DNA of 64,000 bases, taken from Comamonas testosteroni. Its GTDB lineage: Bacteria > Pseudomonadota > Gammaproteobacteria > Burkholderiales > Burkholderiaceae_C. Numbering within the stretch: the first letter of the stretch is position 1; every line of letters starts with the position of its first letter. The position numbers and the translations under genes are program-made. The DNA lies in assembly GCF_030505195.1 (NCBI RefSeq), contig NZ_CP129672.1, positions 1,736,001-1,800,000 of the forward strand, written 5' to 3'. The notes beneath the pieces were generated by a model that was not told where the DNA came from, made no database searches, and saw nothing but the letters and a program-made list of their open reading frames with translations. Shown piece after piece: positions 40,537 to 49,769 of the stretch.

Positions 40537-41349
40537 TCAGTGGCCGTCCGTGGATTTCTCCACTTCCGTGCCCGTGCCTTCCTCGGCATCGGGCGCACGC
40601 GATACCCGGCTGAACCAGCCGGCTCCCAGAATGCCGATCTCGTAGAGCAGGCACATGGGCAAGGCCAGCGCCAGTTGAGAGATCACATCGGGCGGCGTGA
40701 TGACGGCAGCAATCACAAAGGCCAGCACCACGAAATAGCCGCGGAAGGCCTTGAGCTTTTCAACCTCCACCAGACCAAAGCGCACCAGCAGCATCACTAC
40801 GATGGGTACCTGAAAGGCCGCCGCAAACGCGATGTAGAGCGAGAGAATCGCTTCCACATACGAGGCGATGTCGGGCGTGGCTGCCACGCTGGCCGGCGTG
40901 AAGTGCTGGATGAACTTGAACATATTGCCCAGCACAAAGAACTGTACGAAGGCAATGCCGGCATAGGCCAGAAGGCTGCCGAACATGATCAGCGGCAGGG
41001 CGAACTTCTTCTCGTGGCTGTAGAGGCCCGGTGCCACAAAGGCCCAGATCTGGTACATGATCCAGGGCAGCGCCAGCAGCACGGCCACCATCATCAACAC
41101 CTTGAGCGGCACGAAGAAGGGCGAGAAAACGCCCACCGCAATCAGCTTGGCACCAGGGGGCATGTGCTCCTTGATGGGCAGGGCGATGAAGTCGATCAGG
41201 CCGTCAGGGCCTGGCCAGAACATCAGCAGCCCGACGCCGATCAAAACGCCATACAGGCTGTAGAGCAGGCGATCACGCAGCTCCATCAGGTGCTGGACAA
41301 ACGGCTGCTCCGTGCCAGAGAGTTCGTCTTCTTTAGAGGGTTCGGACAT
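40537..41349 (-). CDS. tatC: twin-arginine translocase subunit TatC
   Basis: A 270-residue inner-membrane protein with six helices that binds twin-arginine signal peptides. The conserved start EQPFVQHLMELRDRLLYSL, the PFFVPLKVLMMVAVLLALPWIMYQIW region and the YRGYF/FVIAAVITPPDVISQ segment are present. It is the last gene of tatA-tatB-tatC. A 156-base gap separates it from tatB, longer than usual but with no terminator seen. A terminator follows. Confidence 0.96.
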   Translation of the reverse strand: MSEPSKEDELSGTEQPFVQHLMELRDRLLYSLYGVLIGVGLLMFWPGPDGLIDFIALPIKEHMPPGAKLIAVGVFSPFFVPLKVLMMVAVLLALPWIMYQIWAFVAPGLYSHEKKFALPLIMFGSLLAYAGIAFVQFFVLGNMFKFIQHFTPASVAATPDIASYVEAILSLYIAFAAAFQVPIVVMLLVRFGLVEVEKLKAFRGYFVVLAFVIAAVITPPDVISQLALALPMCLLYEIGILGAGWFSRVSRAPDAEEGTGTEVEKSTDGH

Positions 41350-41505
41350 GGTGCAAAACCGCGCCGGAGCCCGATCGGCTCCACACGCTTGAGAAACAAC
41401 GACGCCCGCGGATCACGGGCAAAGAGCGACATGCGGGCAGCCAAGCCGTCCCCCTGGGGTCGGCCATGGCCGACCTTGCGGCCGGCAGGCTGCTGAGCTG
41501 CATGT

Positions 41506-42027
41506 TCAATGGAACTTCTTGGGGCGAAAGCGCGCCACGCGCGCCGCGCCTGACTGGACCTTGCTGCGTACCCCGGCACGGGCCTTGTACCACTGGGGCA
41601 CGGCACCGCGCTTGACGCGCCAGTTCTTGCGCGGATGGCGATAGCTGGGCACCACGCTGCTGTGCGTATCCAGACCGGTGTAGCCACCTTCTGCGTCATA
41701 GGAGCCGAAGGACGAAGCCGAAGTCATGTTCGAGTCGTCGCGCAGGTCCTTGGTCGCATCGCTCCAGTCCTTTTCAAGATCGGAGGCCTGACTGCGCATG
41801 CTGGACTCGACGTCCCGCGCTGCGGTCTCGACCGTGTCCTTCATCTTGCGCAGCTCATCGAGCTCCATGGAGCGGTTGACCTCGGCCTTGACGTCGGACA
41901 CATAGCGCTGTGCCCTGCCAAGCAAGGTGCCCACCATGCGGGCCACGCGCGGCAGCTTCTCGGGACCGATGACCACCAGGGCCACGGCACCGATCAGCGC
42001 CATTTTGGACAGGCCAATATCAAACAT
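41506..42027 (-). CDS. tatB: twin-arginine translocase subunit TatB
   Basis: A 173-residue protein with one N-terminal membrane helix ([21 protein letters not shown]), the hinge [10 protein letters not shown] and an amphipathic helix. A charged coiled-coil stretch (about 45-85) and a basic C-terminal tail follow. TatB receives substrates with TatC. The MFDIG start is diagnostic for TatB. Confidence 0.95.
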   Translation of the reverse strand: MFDIGLSKMALIGAVALVVIGPEKLPRVARMVGTLLGRAQRYVSDVKAEVNRSMELDELRKMKDTVETAARDVESSMRSQASDLEKDWSDATKDLRDDSNMTSASSFGSYDAEGGYTGLDTHSSVVPSYRHPRKNWRVKRGAVPQWYKARAGVRSKVQSGAARVARFRPKKFH

Positions 42028-42049
42028 CTAAATGTCAGTCCTGCCGCGA

Positions 42050-42286
42050 TCAGCTCTTTTGCTTGGCTTCCACGTCGATGGTGGCCTTGTCGGCGGCCTG
42101 CTGGTTGGCCACCTGGCCGGTCGCGGCCTTGGCATCGGCGTCAGTCCCGCCCTCCTTCATGCCGTCCTTGAAGCCCTTGACGGCGCCGCCCAGGTCGGAG
42201 CCGATGTTCTTGAGCTTCTTGGTGCCAAACACCAGAACCACGATGAGCAGCACGATCGCCCAGTGCCAGATAGAAAACGAGCCCAT
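42050..42286 (-). CDS. tatA: twin-arginine translocase subunit TatA
   Basis: A 78-residue pore-forming subunit: short N-terminal helix ([21 protein letters not shown]), hinge [13 protein letters not shown] and an amphipathic helix with FKDGMKEG. It lies 22 bases before tatB. The MGSFSIWHW start matches proteobacterial TatA. Confidence 0.96.
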   Translation of the reverse strand: MGSFSIWHWAIVLLIVVLVFGTKKLKNIGSDLGGAVKGFKDGMKEGGTDADAKAATGQVANQQAADKATIDVEAKQKS

Positions 42287-42406
42287 GAGAATCTCCTAGA
42301 AATTGCAAACCATTTTAGACGGGGCTTGTGACAGATACGAATCAATCACCCAAAAAGCCTGTAGCGCACAGCTCTATCGACGGCAGCAGGCCTCGCCTGC
42401 TCCGGA

Positions 42407-42775
42407 TCAGCCCTTGAGCCAGGGGCGCGGGCCGCCCATGACGTGCAGGTGCAGATGGTGCACTTCCTGCCCGCCTTCGCTGCCGGTATTGACCACGATG
42501 CGGAAACCGCCATCGGGATAAGGGTTGCAGCCCTGCTCCATCGCCAGCTTGGGAGCCAGCGCCATCATGCGGCCCAGCAGGGGCGCATCCTCGGCACCGA
42601 CCTGGGCCATGGAGCGGATGTGCTTCTTGGGAATCACCAGGAAGTGCACGGGCGCACCGGGGTGAATGTCATGGAAGGCGAACAGTTCCTCGTCCTCATA
42701 CACCTTGCGCGAAGGAATCTCCCCCTTGGCGATGCGGCAGAAAATGCAATGGGCGTCGTAATCGTGGTCGTGCAT
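42407..42775 (-). CDS. histidine triad (HIT) nucleotide-binding protein
   Basis: A 122-residue HINT-type phosphoramidase. The HIT motif HLHLHVMGG is near residue 110, with IFCRIAKGEIPS and the VIPKKHI loop. It also has an N-terminal Cys pair (C10, C13). It removes AMP-type groups from amine or acyl adducts. It is placed just upstream of tatA on the same strand, as in many Burkholderiales, where hisE-HIT-tatABC is common; here other genes lie between hisE and it. Confidence 0.93.
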   Translation of the reverse strand: MHDHDYDAHCIFCRIAKGEIPSRKVYEDEELFAFHDIHPGAPVHFLVIPKKHIRSMAQVGAEDAPLLGRMMALAPKLAMEQGCNPYPDGGFRIVVNTGSEGGQEVHHLHLHVMGGPRPWLKG

Positions 42776-42873
42776 GGTCTCTGGTATCTCTACGGTTCAG
42801 TACTGCGGACGCCCTGCCCTGACCATGGCCCGGGAAGCCACAAAGCAAGCAATGGCGTCGCCCCCTGCGGAGG

Positions 42874-43917
42874 CTATCCCGTATTCTCGTTGAATCGCAG
42901 CGTCTGCTTGACGCCAAGGTGCTCGCGGTTGAGCTGCAGCCATTGCTGGCCGCGCTCGCGCCCCAGCTCGAACAGCTTGCGCACCATGCCCATGTCTGCG
43001 CGCACCTTGCTCGAGGCGCCAAAGGGCTTGAGCACCGAGCCGCCATCGATGCGGTGCATCAGCACATGCTTGTAGCGCTCGGGGTCCAGGCGCTTTTGCT
43101 CCAGCAGCTTGACCACGAACTCGATGGCCCTCAACTCGGCCAGCAAGCTGGCGTTGAAGGTGATCTCGTTCATGCGGTCCATGATCTCGCGAGCCGTGTC
43201 AGGCGAGACATCGGACTCCTTGGGATTGATCTGCACCAGCAGGATGTCCCGGCTCCGGGTCTCGTAGATCAGCGGATACAGGGCCGGATTGCCCGAAAAC
43301 CCGCCATCCCAGTAGCACTCCCCGTCAATCTCCACCGCCTTGAACAGCTGCGGCAGGCAGGCCGAAGCCATGATGGCGTCTGCCGTCACCTGCTCGCCCT
43401 TGAAGATCTTGCCGGCGCCCGTGCGCACATTGGTGGCGCAGATGAAAAGTTTGGGCACCACGCTGGGGTGCTCGGGATGCGCCAGCATCTCGAAGTCCAC
43501 CACCCGGGTGAGCAACTGGCGCAGCGGGTTGATATTGAGCGGATTGGTCTGATAGGGCGACAGAAACTGATTGAGCACGCCCATGAACTGCTTGCTGCCC
43601 GGCAACGGCGCGGCCCAGAACATCTTGCCCACGCTGCCCATGGTGCCCACGCCCTCCCACAGCTCGCGCAGAGACTGGCGCGCCAGCTGCCGCCCCAGGT
43701 AACGGGCATCGTCCACTTTTTTTTCCTGCGCGGCCGCCTGCGCGAAGCCATGGGCCAGCGCCACGGCATTCATGGCTCCGGCGCTGGTGCCGCTGATGCC
43801 CTCGAAGATCAGGCCGTCATCGTCCAGCAATGCATCCAGCACGCCCCAGGTCAGCGCACCATGCGATCCCCCGCCCTGCAAGGCCAGGTTGAGGGTATGG
43901 GAAGTCTCTGCAGCCAT
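42874..43917 (-). CDS. patatin-like phospholipase family protein
   Basis: A 347-residue serine lipase-type protein. The oxyanion-hole motif GGGSHG (15-20), the nucleophile Ser45 in GTSAG and a catalytic Asp in the DGGFSGNP motif are present. No signal peptide is seen, so it is probably cytoplasmic or peripheral. The reading frame is open upstream to 43992, but the ATG at 43917 fits the family start. It lies upstream of the HIT gene on the same strand. Specificity is not predictable. Confidence 0.87.
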   Translation of the reverse strand: MAAETSHTLNLALQGGGSHGALTWGVLDALLDDDGLIFEGISGTSAGAMNAVALAHGFAQAAAQEKKVDDARYLGRQLARQSLRELWEGVGTMGSVGKMFWAAPLPGSKQFMGVLNQFLSPYQTNPLNINPLRQLLTRVVDFEMLAHPEHPSVVPKLFICATNVRTGAGKIFKGEQVTADAIMASACLPQLFKAVEIDGECYWDGGFSGNPALYPLIYETRSRDILLVQINPKESDVSPDTAREIMDRMNEITFNASLLAELRAIEFVVKLLEQKRLDPERYKHVLMHRIDGGSVLKPFGASSKVRADMGMVRKLFELGRERGQQWLQLNREHLGVKQTLRFNENTG

Positions 43918-44132
43918 GGCGCGATCCTGTGAAGGTTGAGGAACCAAGCAAGGGGCTTGGGACTTGCGCAAACAAGACGGTACACCGGGCATATCCGTGG
44001 GCCAAACACCCTACCCGATTCGAATCTGCGTAAGTCGTTCAGCTTATCCAGCACTGCGAGCATTGCACAGGCCCGGCACTCGTGTCAGCCTGCGACCTCG
44101 AATCTGTTGCAGTGCAGCAAAACCGCTTGCCA

Positions 44133-44167
44133 AAACAAAAAAGCCCCGGCCGTAAAGCGGGGGCTTG
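44133..44167 (-). terminator. terminator after the hisF-hisI-hisE group
   Basis: An imperfect stem AGCCCCCGC / GCCGGGGCT (one mismatch) followed by TTTTTTGTTTT on the minus strand. Confidence 0.75.
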
Positions 44168-44186
44168 GGTGTCTGGCAAGTTCGGC

Positions 44187-44585
44187 TCAGGGCTGGATCG
44201 CTCGGTTCTTGTTCATGGCGATCATGCCGCTGACGATGCGGTAGAGGAACCAGATGGAGATCAGCACCCAGGCGGGGTTGAAGATCAAGAGGCCCAGCAG
44301 GAAGAACGGGAAGGTCACGGCATAGAGCACGATGGCCCAGAGCACGCTGCGCAGACGCCAGGAAAAATGGCTCTCCTGCCAGGTGCCGCGCGCATCGTCG
44401 CGCTTGACCAGATCGATGACGACTGCAATCAGCAACAGCAGCACACTGACCTGGGCGCCCGGCAGCACCGCAGCCACAGCCACGATCAGGTGCAGCAGAT
44501 AGCTGACCCAGCCCCAGGCCTTCAGGCCCTCGACCTCGGCAGAGCCGCTGGGGCCTACATCGATGATGTCGCGATCGTCATTCAT
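44187..44585 (-). CDS. small membrane protein (DUF4870-like)
   Basis: A 132-residue inner-membrane protein. An acidic N-terminus (about 1-20) is followed by membrane segments at about 25-45, 47-60, 80-100 and 102-122. The KAWGWVSYLLHLIVAV and RIVSGMIAMNK stretches suggest DUF4870-type proteins of unknown function. It lies 15 bases after hisE and ends at the terminator at 44133, so it belongs to the his transcription unit. No link to histidine metabolism is evident. Confidence 0.65.
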   Translation of the reverse strand: MNDDRDIIDVGPSGSAEVEGLKAWGWVSYLLHLIVAVAAVLPGAQVSVLLLLIAVVIDLVKRDDARGTWQESHFSWRLRSVLWAIVLYAVTFPFFLLGLLIFNPAWVLISIWFLYRIVSGMIAMNKNRAIQP

Positions 44586-44600
44586 GCGCTTCCTCCTTGT

Positions 44601-44999
44601 TTATTGCTTGGCCGCCCCTTCCTGAGCAGCGCGTTCCTGGGCCTTGCGCAGGGCTTTTTCCTCCAGACCGCTGGTGCCCTCGCGGCGTTCCAGCTCGGCC
44701 ACCACCTCTGCGGGCGTCAATCCATAATGCGACAGCGCAATCATGGAGTGAAACCACAGATCGGCCACTTCATAGAGGATCTTGCCCTTGTCCGCGCCAT
44801 GATCGACATCCTTGGCGGCCATCACGACTTCGGTTGCCTCTTCGCCGATCTTCTTCAGAAAGGCGTCAGGCCCCTTGTGCAGCAGGCGCGCGACATAGCT
44901 TTTTTCGGGATCGCCACCGTTGGCGACCTTGCGGCTTTCGATCACGGCGGCCAGACGGGCCAGTGCGCCCTCGACCGACGCGGTGTTGTGTTCAGACAT
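44601..44999 (-). CDS. hisE: phosphoribosyl-ATP diphosphatase
   Basis: A 132-residue enzyme for the second step of histidine synthesis (PR-ATP to PR-AMP plus PPi). The all-alpha MazG-like fold is clear: [26 protein letters not shown] holds the metal-binding ExxE pair, and [10 protein letters not shown] is conserved. It is separate from hisI, not fused as in enterics, and lies 4 bases after it. Confidence 0.95.
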   Translation of the reverse strand: MSEHNTASVEGALARLAAVIESRKVANGGDPEKSYVARLLHKGPDAFLKKIGEEATEVVMAAKDVDHGADKGKILYEVADLWFHSMIALSHYGLTPAEVVAELERREGTSGLEEKALRKAQERAAQEGAAKQ

Positions 45000-45003
45000 G
45001 ACT

Positions 45004-45393
45004 TTATTTGTAGATGGAAGCAGGATCTTTCAAGACCGGATCGACAGCCAGCCACTGTCCGTCCTTGAAAACGCTGTAGAAGCAGGAGTGGCGACCGGTA
45101 TGGCAGGCAATACCGGGATCATGCCCCTCTTGCGTGATCTTGAGCAAAACCACGTCGTTGTCGCAGTCGATGCGCATCTCGTGCACGGTCTGCACATGGC
45201 CGGACTCCTCGCCCTTGAACCACAGCTTGTTGCGCGAGCGGCTGAAGTAGACGGCACGTCCGAGCTCGGCGGTCTTCTCCAGTGCCTCGCGGTTCATCCA
45301 GGCGAACATGACCACGTCGCCGCTGCTTTGCTCCTGTGCGATCACGGGCACCAGCCCCTGCGCATCCCATTTGACCTGATCCAGCCAGCTCAT
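45004..45393 (-). CDS. hisI: phosphoribosyl-AMP cyclohydrolase
   Basis: A 129-residue zinc enzyme for the third step of histidine synthesis. Conserved [29 protein letters not shown] and the HTGRHSCFY zinc-ligand region are visible. It follows hisF, separated by repeat copy D (about 110 bases), and precedes hisE. Confidence 0.96.
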   Translation of the reverse strand: MSWLDQVKWDAQGLVPVIAQEQSSGDVVMFAWMNREALEKTAELGRAVYFSRSRNKLWFKGEESGHVQTVHEMRIDCDNDVVLLKITQEGHDPGIACHTGRHSCFYSVFKDGQWLAVDPVLKDPASIYK

Positions 45394-45412
45394 TGCAGAC
45401 CCTTGCTTTGTA

Positions 45413-45495
45413 TAGCTACCAGCGCAGGCCAGTAGCCAATTTCAACCACAAAACATATTGAAATCCGCTTGTAGCCTGCGCAAGCAGCTCTCAAA
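45413..45495. repeat. copy D of the AGCT-TTGCGC intergenic inverted repeat
   Basis: Imperfect palindrome between hisF and hisI. The left arm is TAGCTACCAGCGCAGGC and then AATTTCAA; the right arm reads TTGAAATCCG and then GCCTGCGCAAGCAGCT. Confidence 0.6.
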
Positions 45496-45502
45496 TTAAC
45501 TA

Positions 45503-46303
45503 TTACAAGCGAACGGGAATGCCACGCGCGCGCATGCATTCCTTGGCCTGCTGCACGGTGTACTCGCCATAGTGGAAGATGCTGGCGGCCAGCACCGCAT
45601 CGGCGCCGCCAATGGTCACGCCATCGGCCAGATCTTCCAGATTGCCGACACCGCCCGATGCGATCACGGGCACGGCCACGGCATCGGCCACGGCACGCGT
45701 GAGCTTCAGATCGAAGCCGCTCTTGGTGCCGTCCTTGTCCATGCTGGTCAGCAGGATCTCGCCGGCACCACGCCTGGCCATCTCCTCGGCCCAGCGCACC
45801 ACGTCCAGCCCCACGTTCTTGCGCCCGCCATGGCTGTACACATCCCAGCCCGGCCCCATGGGCGTGCCGCCAGGGCCGATGCGCTGCTCGTCCTCGGGCG
45901 TGCGGCGCTTGGCGTCGATGGCCACCACGATGCATTGCGCGCCGTACTTGTCGCTGCAGGCATTGATGGTGTCCGGGTTGGCAATGGCGGCGGAGTTGAA
46001 GCTGGTCTTGTCGGCTCCGGCATTGAGCAGGCGGCGCACATCTTCCACGCTGCGCACGCCACCGCCCACGGTCAGCGGAATGAAGACCTGCGAAGCCACG
46101 GCCTCGATGATGGGCAGGATCAGGTCACGGCCATCGCTGGTGGCCGTGATGTCCAGAAAAGTCAGCTCGTCCGCACCCTGGGCGTTGTAGCGCGCGGCAA
46201 TCTCCACCGGGTCGCCCGCATCGCGCAGCTCCAGAAAATTGACGCCCTTGACCACGCGGCCGCCGGTCACGTCAAGGCAGGGAATGATGCGTTTGGCAAG
46301 CAT
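45503..46303 (-). CDS. hisF: imidazole glycerol phosphate synthase cyclase subunit
   Basis: A 266-residue TIM-barrel enzyme that, with HisH, converts PRFAR and glutamine-derived ammonia to IGP and AICAR. The catalytic Asp11 ([14 protein letters not shown]), the second catalytic Asp in VVAIDAKR, and VGGGVRS and GGVGNLED are visible. Its usual upstream neighbour hisA is 12 kb away, beyond the polysaccharide locus on the other strand. It is therefore now the first gene of a hisF-hisI-hisE unit. Confidence 0.97.
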   Translation of the reverse strand: MLAKRIIPCLDVTGGRVVKGVNFLELRDAGDPVEIAARYNAQGADELTFLDITATSDGRDLILPIIEAVASQVFIPLTVGGGVRSVEDVRRLLNAGADKTSFNSAAIANPDTINACSDKYGAQCIVVAIDAKRRTPEDEQRIGPGGTPMGPGWDVYSHGGRKNVGLDVVRWAEEMARRGAGEILLTSMDKDGTKSGFDLKLTRAVADAVAVPVIASGGVGNLEDLADGVTIGGADAVLAASIFHYGEYTVQQAKECMRARGIPVRL

Positions 46304-46471
46304 GGACCAGTCTCGGAATATCTACGAACAAGGAGGCCAAAGATACCACGGCCTCGCCGCTGCCCAGGGCATCTGCCGACGGCGCGCCCTTGCCGCTGCC
46401 ATGGCATTGCCGACCCGCTTCGGCGGCACACAGTCCGGCCACAGCCATCGCATTTCGCATCCAACCTGAGC
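46304..46471. other. region directly upstream of hisF
   Basis: This is the first part of the 781-base gap 46304-47084. It has normal GC content and may be left over from the former his operon junction. The hisF promoter must be here or in the palindrome region; no clear -35/-10 pair was found. Confidence 0.4.
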
Positions 46472-46491
46472 GAGTTGAAACGTTTCAACTC
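46472..46491. promoter_or_regulatory. perfect 20-bp palindrome, Cra/LacI-type operator
   Basis: GAGTTGAAACGTTTCAACTC reads the same on both strands. Its core TTGAAACGTTTCAA matches the operator class of LacI-family regulators, with a Cra/FruR-like centre. It lies 169 bases upstream of hisF and about 590 bases upstream of glmM. Confidence 0.6.
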
Positions 46492-46905
46492 AACAGCAGC
46501 CCCCATCCATAAAGCTGCACAAAATCCCTGTGCTCCCAATTAAATAACAGCAAACACAGAGCCGGCCTCAGGATTTATTGCTTTCAGCCGCAATTTCTTT
46601 CCTGCATCAATATTCCGGCTCAGATTAACTGGCGCACACAAGACCATCGCCCGCTCCTGAGCAGGAATGCCACGAGCGATCCAGAAATAAAGGCACTGAC
46701 ATTCTCAATGAGCGGCATCCACGCCAGCGATAAGCGGCACTGCCGAGAGCGGCACACGACTGCATGACAAGCAAATCTATTGCGGATCGGGCTTTGGCAA
46801 GCCGCCTGACGCCAGGGTTTACAGCAATGCAAAGCAGTCCCGAGCGGGAAGCGATATACCTTAAATATTGTGTATAAAACCCCAATTCAGTATCCAAATA
46901 TTCAT
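46492..46905. other. AT-rich region upstream of the polysaccharide locus
   Basis: AT-rich compared with the rest of the window. Minus-strand open frames here have no start context or recognisable sequence. The stretch probably holds promoter and regulatory elements for glmM, but none can be assigned. Confidence 0.4.
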
Positions 46906-46933
46906 AGCGTAAAAAGATGTTTCTTTTTACGCT
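46906..46933. promoter_or_regulatory. perfect inverted repeat in the glmM leader
   Basis: An 11-bp stem AGCGTAAAAAG / CTTTTTACGCT with a 6-base loop, 152 bases upstream of glmM. No T-run follows on either side. It may be an operator or a leader-RNA hairpin. Confidence 0.5.
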
Positions 46934-47084
46934 GCATTCTTGTTCGGATTGTTTTTGCTAGTGAAACTATGAAAAAAATAAATCAATAGTTTTTAATACT
47001 TTGTCATTGTTGTCCCCATAAATAATTGACCAACCCCGGAAACCCATCCCGTTCGATCAATGTATTCAGGCACAGGTGATCAGC

Positions 47085-48425
47085 ATGGATATGAGACGCC
47101 AATATTTCGGTACCGACGGAATCCGTGGGCGGGCTGGGTATTTCCCCATCACGCCGGACTTCGCTCTGCATCTCGCCCATGTCGTCGGACGCATGCTTCA
47201 TCGCAACGAAGAACGCCCGGCGGTGCTGATCGGCAAGGACACGCGCATCTCGGGGCACATGCTCGAAAGCGCCCTGGTGTCGGGCTTCAATTCCTCTGGC
47301 GTGGATGTGGTGCTGCTTGGGACGCTGCCTACACCGGGGGTGGCCTATCTCACGCGGGCCTTGCGGGCCAGTCTCGGAGTGGTCATCAGCGCCAGCCACA
47401 ACACCTTCGAGGACAACGGCATCAAATTCTTCAGTGCCAAAGGCACCAAGCTGCCCTACGTCTGGGAGGTGGCAGTCGAGCAAATGCTGCTGGATGAGCC
47501 GCATTGGGTCCCGGCGATTGCACTCGGAAAGACCCAGCTCCTGGAGGATGCCGCCGGTCGCTATATCGAGTTTTGCAAGAGCACTTGCGACCATGCGTTC
47601 ACCTTGCGAGGACTGAAGATCGTGGTCGATGCCGGCCATGGTGCCGCCTATCAGATAGCACCCATGGTCTTTCATGAACTCGGAGCCGAAGTGGTTGCCA
47701 TAGGCTGCGCGCCCGATGGCATGAATATCAACCAGGGGGCTGGAGCCGCCCATCCGGAGCTCCTGGCCACGACTGTTTCCGGTTGCGGTGCGGATTTCGG
47801 CATCGCCCTGGATGGCGATGCGGATCGTCTGCTGGTCGTCGATGCCGCCGGCCGGCTCTATAACGGGGACGAGTTGCTGTACCTGATCGTGGCCGACCGC
47901 CTGGAGCACGACGAGAGCATTGCGGGCGCCGTCGGCACGCTGATGACGAATATGGCGGTGGAGCGGGCATTCGGGGTGCTGGATGTGGACTTCATGCGCA
48001 CCAAGGTCGGCGACCGCTACGTGCTCGAAGAGCTCAGCCGCAGGGGCTGGACCTTCGGCGGCGAGGGGTCAGGCCATCTGCTGATCCTTGACCGGCACAG
48101 CACGGGCGACGGTCTGGTCAACGCTCTGCAGATATTGCAGGCCTGTGTGCGCACCGGCCGCTCGCTGTCGCAATGGCTGCTGCCGGTGCAGCTATACCCC
48201 CAGGCATTGCTCAATGTGCACTGGTCGCCAGACCGGGATTGGCGCAGCAATGCGTTGCTGGCACGAGTGCAGGCACAGGTCGAGGCCGAGCTGGGTTCTA
48301 CCGGGCGTGTGCTGGTGCGCCACAGCGGCACGGAGCCGCTGCTGCATGTGATGGTGGAAGCGCAGGATGGCGATCAGGCCAGCCGCTGTGCCGAGCGACT
48401 GGTCACGGCTGCCAGAGACGGTTAG
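47085..48425 (+). CDS. glmM: phosphoglucosamine mutase (locus-specific copy)
   Basis: A 446-residue alpha-phosphohexomutase that converts GlcN-6-P to GlcN-1-P, the precursor of UDP-GlcNAc. The start reads [12 protein letters not shown]. The phosphoserine loop is SASHN (Ser104), the Mg2+ loop DGDADR is at 243-248, the sugar loop is GEGSGH and the phosphate site RHSGTEP is near the end. The ATG at 47085 was chosen; a GTG at 47076 is also in frame. It is the first gene of the polysaccharide block, 162 bases before wecB. A housekeeping copy is expected elsewhere, near ftsH and folP; this is inferred, not seen. Confidence 0.93.
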   Translation: MDMRRQYFGTDGIRGRAGYFPITPDFALHLAHVVGRMLHRNEERPAVLIGKDTRISGHMLESALVSGFNSSGVDVVLLGTLPTPGVAYLTRALRASLGVVISASHNTFEDNGIKFFSAKGTKLPYVWEVAVEQMLLDEPHWVPAIALGKTQLLEDAAGRYIEFCKSTCDHAFTLRGLKIVVDAGHGAAYQIAPMVFHELGAEVVAIGCAPDGMNINQGAGAAHPELLATTVSGCGADFGIALDGDADRLLVVDAAGRLYNGDELLYLIVADRLEHDESIAGAVGTLMTNMAVERAFGVLDVDFMRTKVGDRYVLEELSRRGWTFGGEGSGHLLILDRHSTGDGLVNALQILQACVRTGRSLSQWLLPVQLYPQALLNVHWSPDRDWRSNALLARVQAQVEAELGSTGRVLVRHSGTEPLLHVMVEAQDGDQASRCAERLVTAARDG

Positions 48426-48587
48426 CCCGCTGATGCGGCTGCGCCGCTCATGCAGCAGAGAAAGCCGGCACCGATAGCGGCCAGCATGAGGAGCTGGCCG
48501 ACATACCCGAAGCAGGGCGTGAAAGATGATTTTGAGCAGGTACGAATGAAGACAGTCTGATACCAATTGACTCAAAGGGAGAACGCA

Positions 48588-49769
48588 ATGAATCAGGACT
48601 CCGAGGCTCTTCACGCCAAGCAAGACATCGCGCAGTTGCTCATCGTGTCCGGGACCAGGCCCGAAATCATCAAGCTGGCCCCTGTCTATCACGCACTGCA
48701 ACAAACGCAATGGGCCCGCCCCATCTGGCTGCACACCGGCCAGCATGGCGACATGGCTGCGCAAATGCTGGATTGCTTTCATATCCAGCCCGATCATGTG
48801 CTGCAAAGGCAAGGAAGCTCGCTGCTGGAGTTCGCCACAGGCTGCCGGACTCAGTTGGAGTCCGTGCTCGCGGATACGAGCTGTGAGGCAGTGATCGTGC
48901 AAGGCGACACAGAGAGCGCGTTTCAGGGGGCATTGGCCGGCTTCTACCTGAAGGTGCCCGTCGTCCATGTCGAGGCCGGCCTGCGCACCTACAACCTGCA
49001 CCGCCCTTTTCCGGAAGAAGGTCTGCGGCAAATGATAGGGCGCATTGCCAGCCTGCATCTGGCCCCCACCTTGAGAGCCCAGCAGGCGCTGGAGCGCGAA
49101 AACGTGGCGAAGGAAAAGATCGAGCTCACTGGCAACACCGTCGTCGATGCCCAGCTCTGGGCCAGCCAGCATCACCACATCCATCGCCGCATGCAGGGCC
49201 GGGGCCATGTTCTGGTGACCATGCACCGGCGAGAGAACTGGGGCCCCGATGTGGATCATGTGTGCGAAGCCATTGCCGATATCGCGCGCGAGTTTCCCCA
49301 GATGCCGGTGCTGTTCCCGGTCCACCTCAATCCGGTGGTCAAGGAGCCCGTATACCGGCTGCTGGGCGGACTTGCGAATGTCAAGCTGACAGAGCCGCTG
49401 GATTACCTGGCCATGCAGCAGGCCCTGGCCGATGCCTGGCTGGTGCTGACCGATTCCGGCGGACTGCAGGAGGAGGCGCCGACCTTCAAGGTTCCGGTGC
49501 TGGTCTTGCGCGACGAGACCGAGCGTCCCGAGGTGCTGGAGGCTGGCTGCGCCGCTTTGGTTGGAGCCGACAGAAGCAGGATCGTTCAGTCCGTGCGCCA
49601 CCTGATGCATGACGATGCTGCCTACCGAAGCATGCAGGCCAGCAGCAACCCGTTTGGTGACGGGACTGCAGCACAGCGCACCGTGAAAAGACTGCACCAG
49701 ATGCTGAGGCCCGATCAAGCTGGCCTGGCACAGAAAGCGGCAGAAAGGACGCCCCATGTCCTGGCTTGA
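48588..49769 (+). CDS. wecB: UDP-N-acetylglucosamine 2-epimerase (non-hydrolysing)
   Basis: A 393-residue cytoplasmic enzyme that converts UDP-GlcNAc to UDP-ManNAc. The active-site pattern of E. coli WecB is kept: R24 and K29 (SGTRPEIIKLAPV), D107 (QGDTESA), E129 (HVEAGLRTYN) and H213 (TMHRRENWG). TDSGGLQEEAP also matches. The ATG at 48588 has an AAGGGAG site 7 bases upstream. No wecC (ManNAc dehydrogenase) is nearby, so the product is probably ManNAc itself. It overlaps nfrB by 14 bases, implying translational coupling. Confidence 0.93.
   Translation: MNQDSEALHAKQDIAQLLIVSGTRPEIIKLAPVYHALQQTQWARPIWLHTGQHGDMAAQMLDCFHIQPDHVLQRQGSSLLEFATGCRTQLESVLADTSCEAVIVQGDTESAFQGALAGFYLKVPVVHVEAGLRTYNLHRPFPEEGLRQMIGRIASLHLAPTLRAQQALERENVAKEKIELTGNTVVDAQLWASQHHHIHRRMQGRGHVLVTMHRRENWGPDVDHVCEAIADIAREFPQMPVLFPVHLNPVVKEPVYRLLGGLANVKLTEPLDYLAMQQALADAWLVLTDSGGLQEEAPTFKVPVLVLRDETERPEVLEAGCAALVGADRSRIVQSVRHLMHDDAAYRSMQASSNPFGDGTAAQRTVKRLHQMLRPDQAGLAQKAAERTPHVLA

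Noticed and set aside
46625..46897. 90-codon minus-strand frame in the AT-rich region upstream of glmM
   Set aside because: No ribosome-binding site, no recognisable sequence, and atypical composition; treated as non-coding.
46969..46989. Six-codon frame (MKKINQ) before glmM, as a leader peptide
   Set aside because: No ribosome-binding site and no codon pattern of an attenuator; an AT-rich stretch gives such frames by chance.
48426..48587. Terminator between glmM and wecB
   Set aside because: Short stems such as GGCCAG / CTGGCC occur, but without a T-run. Genes on both sides share direction, and readthrough is more likely.
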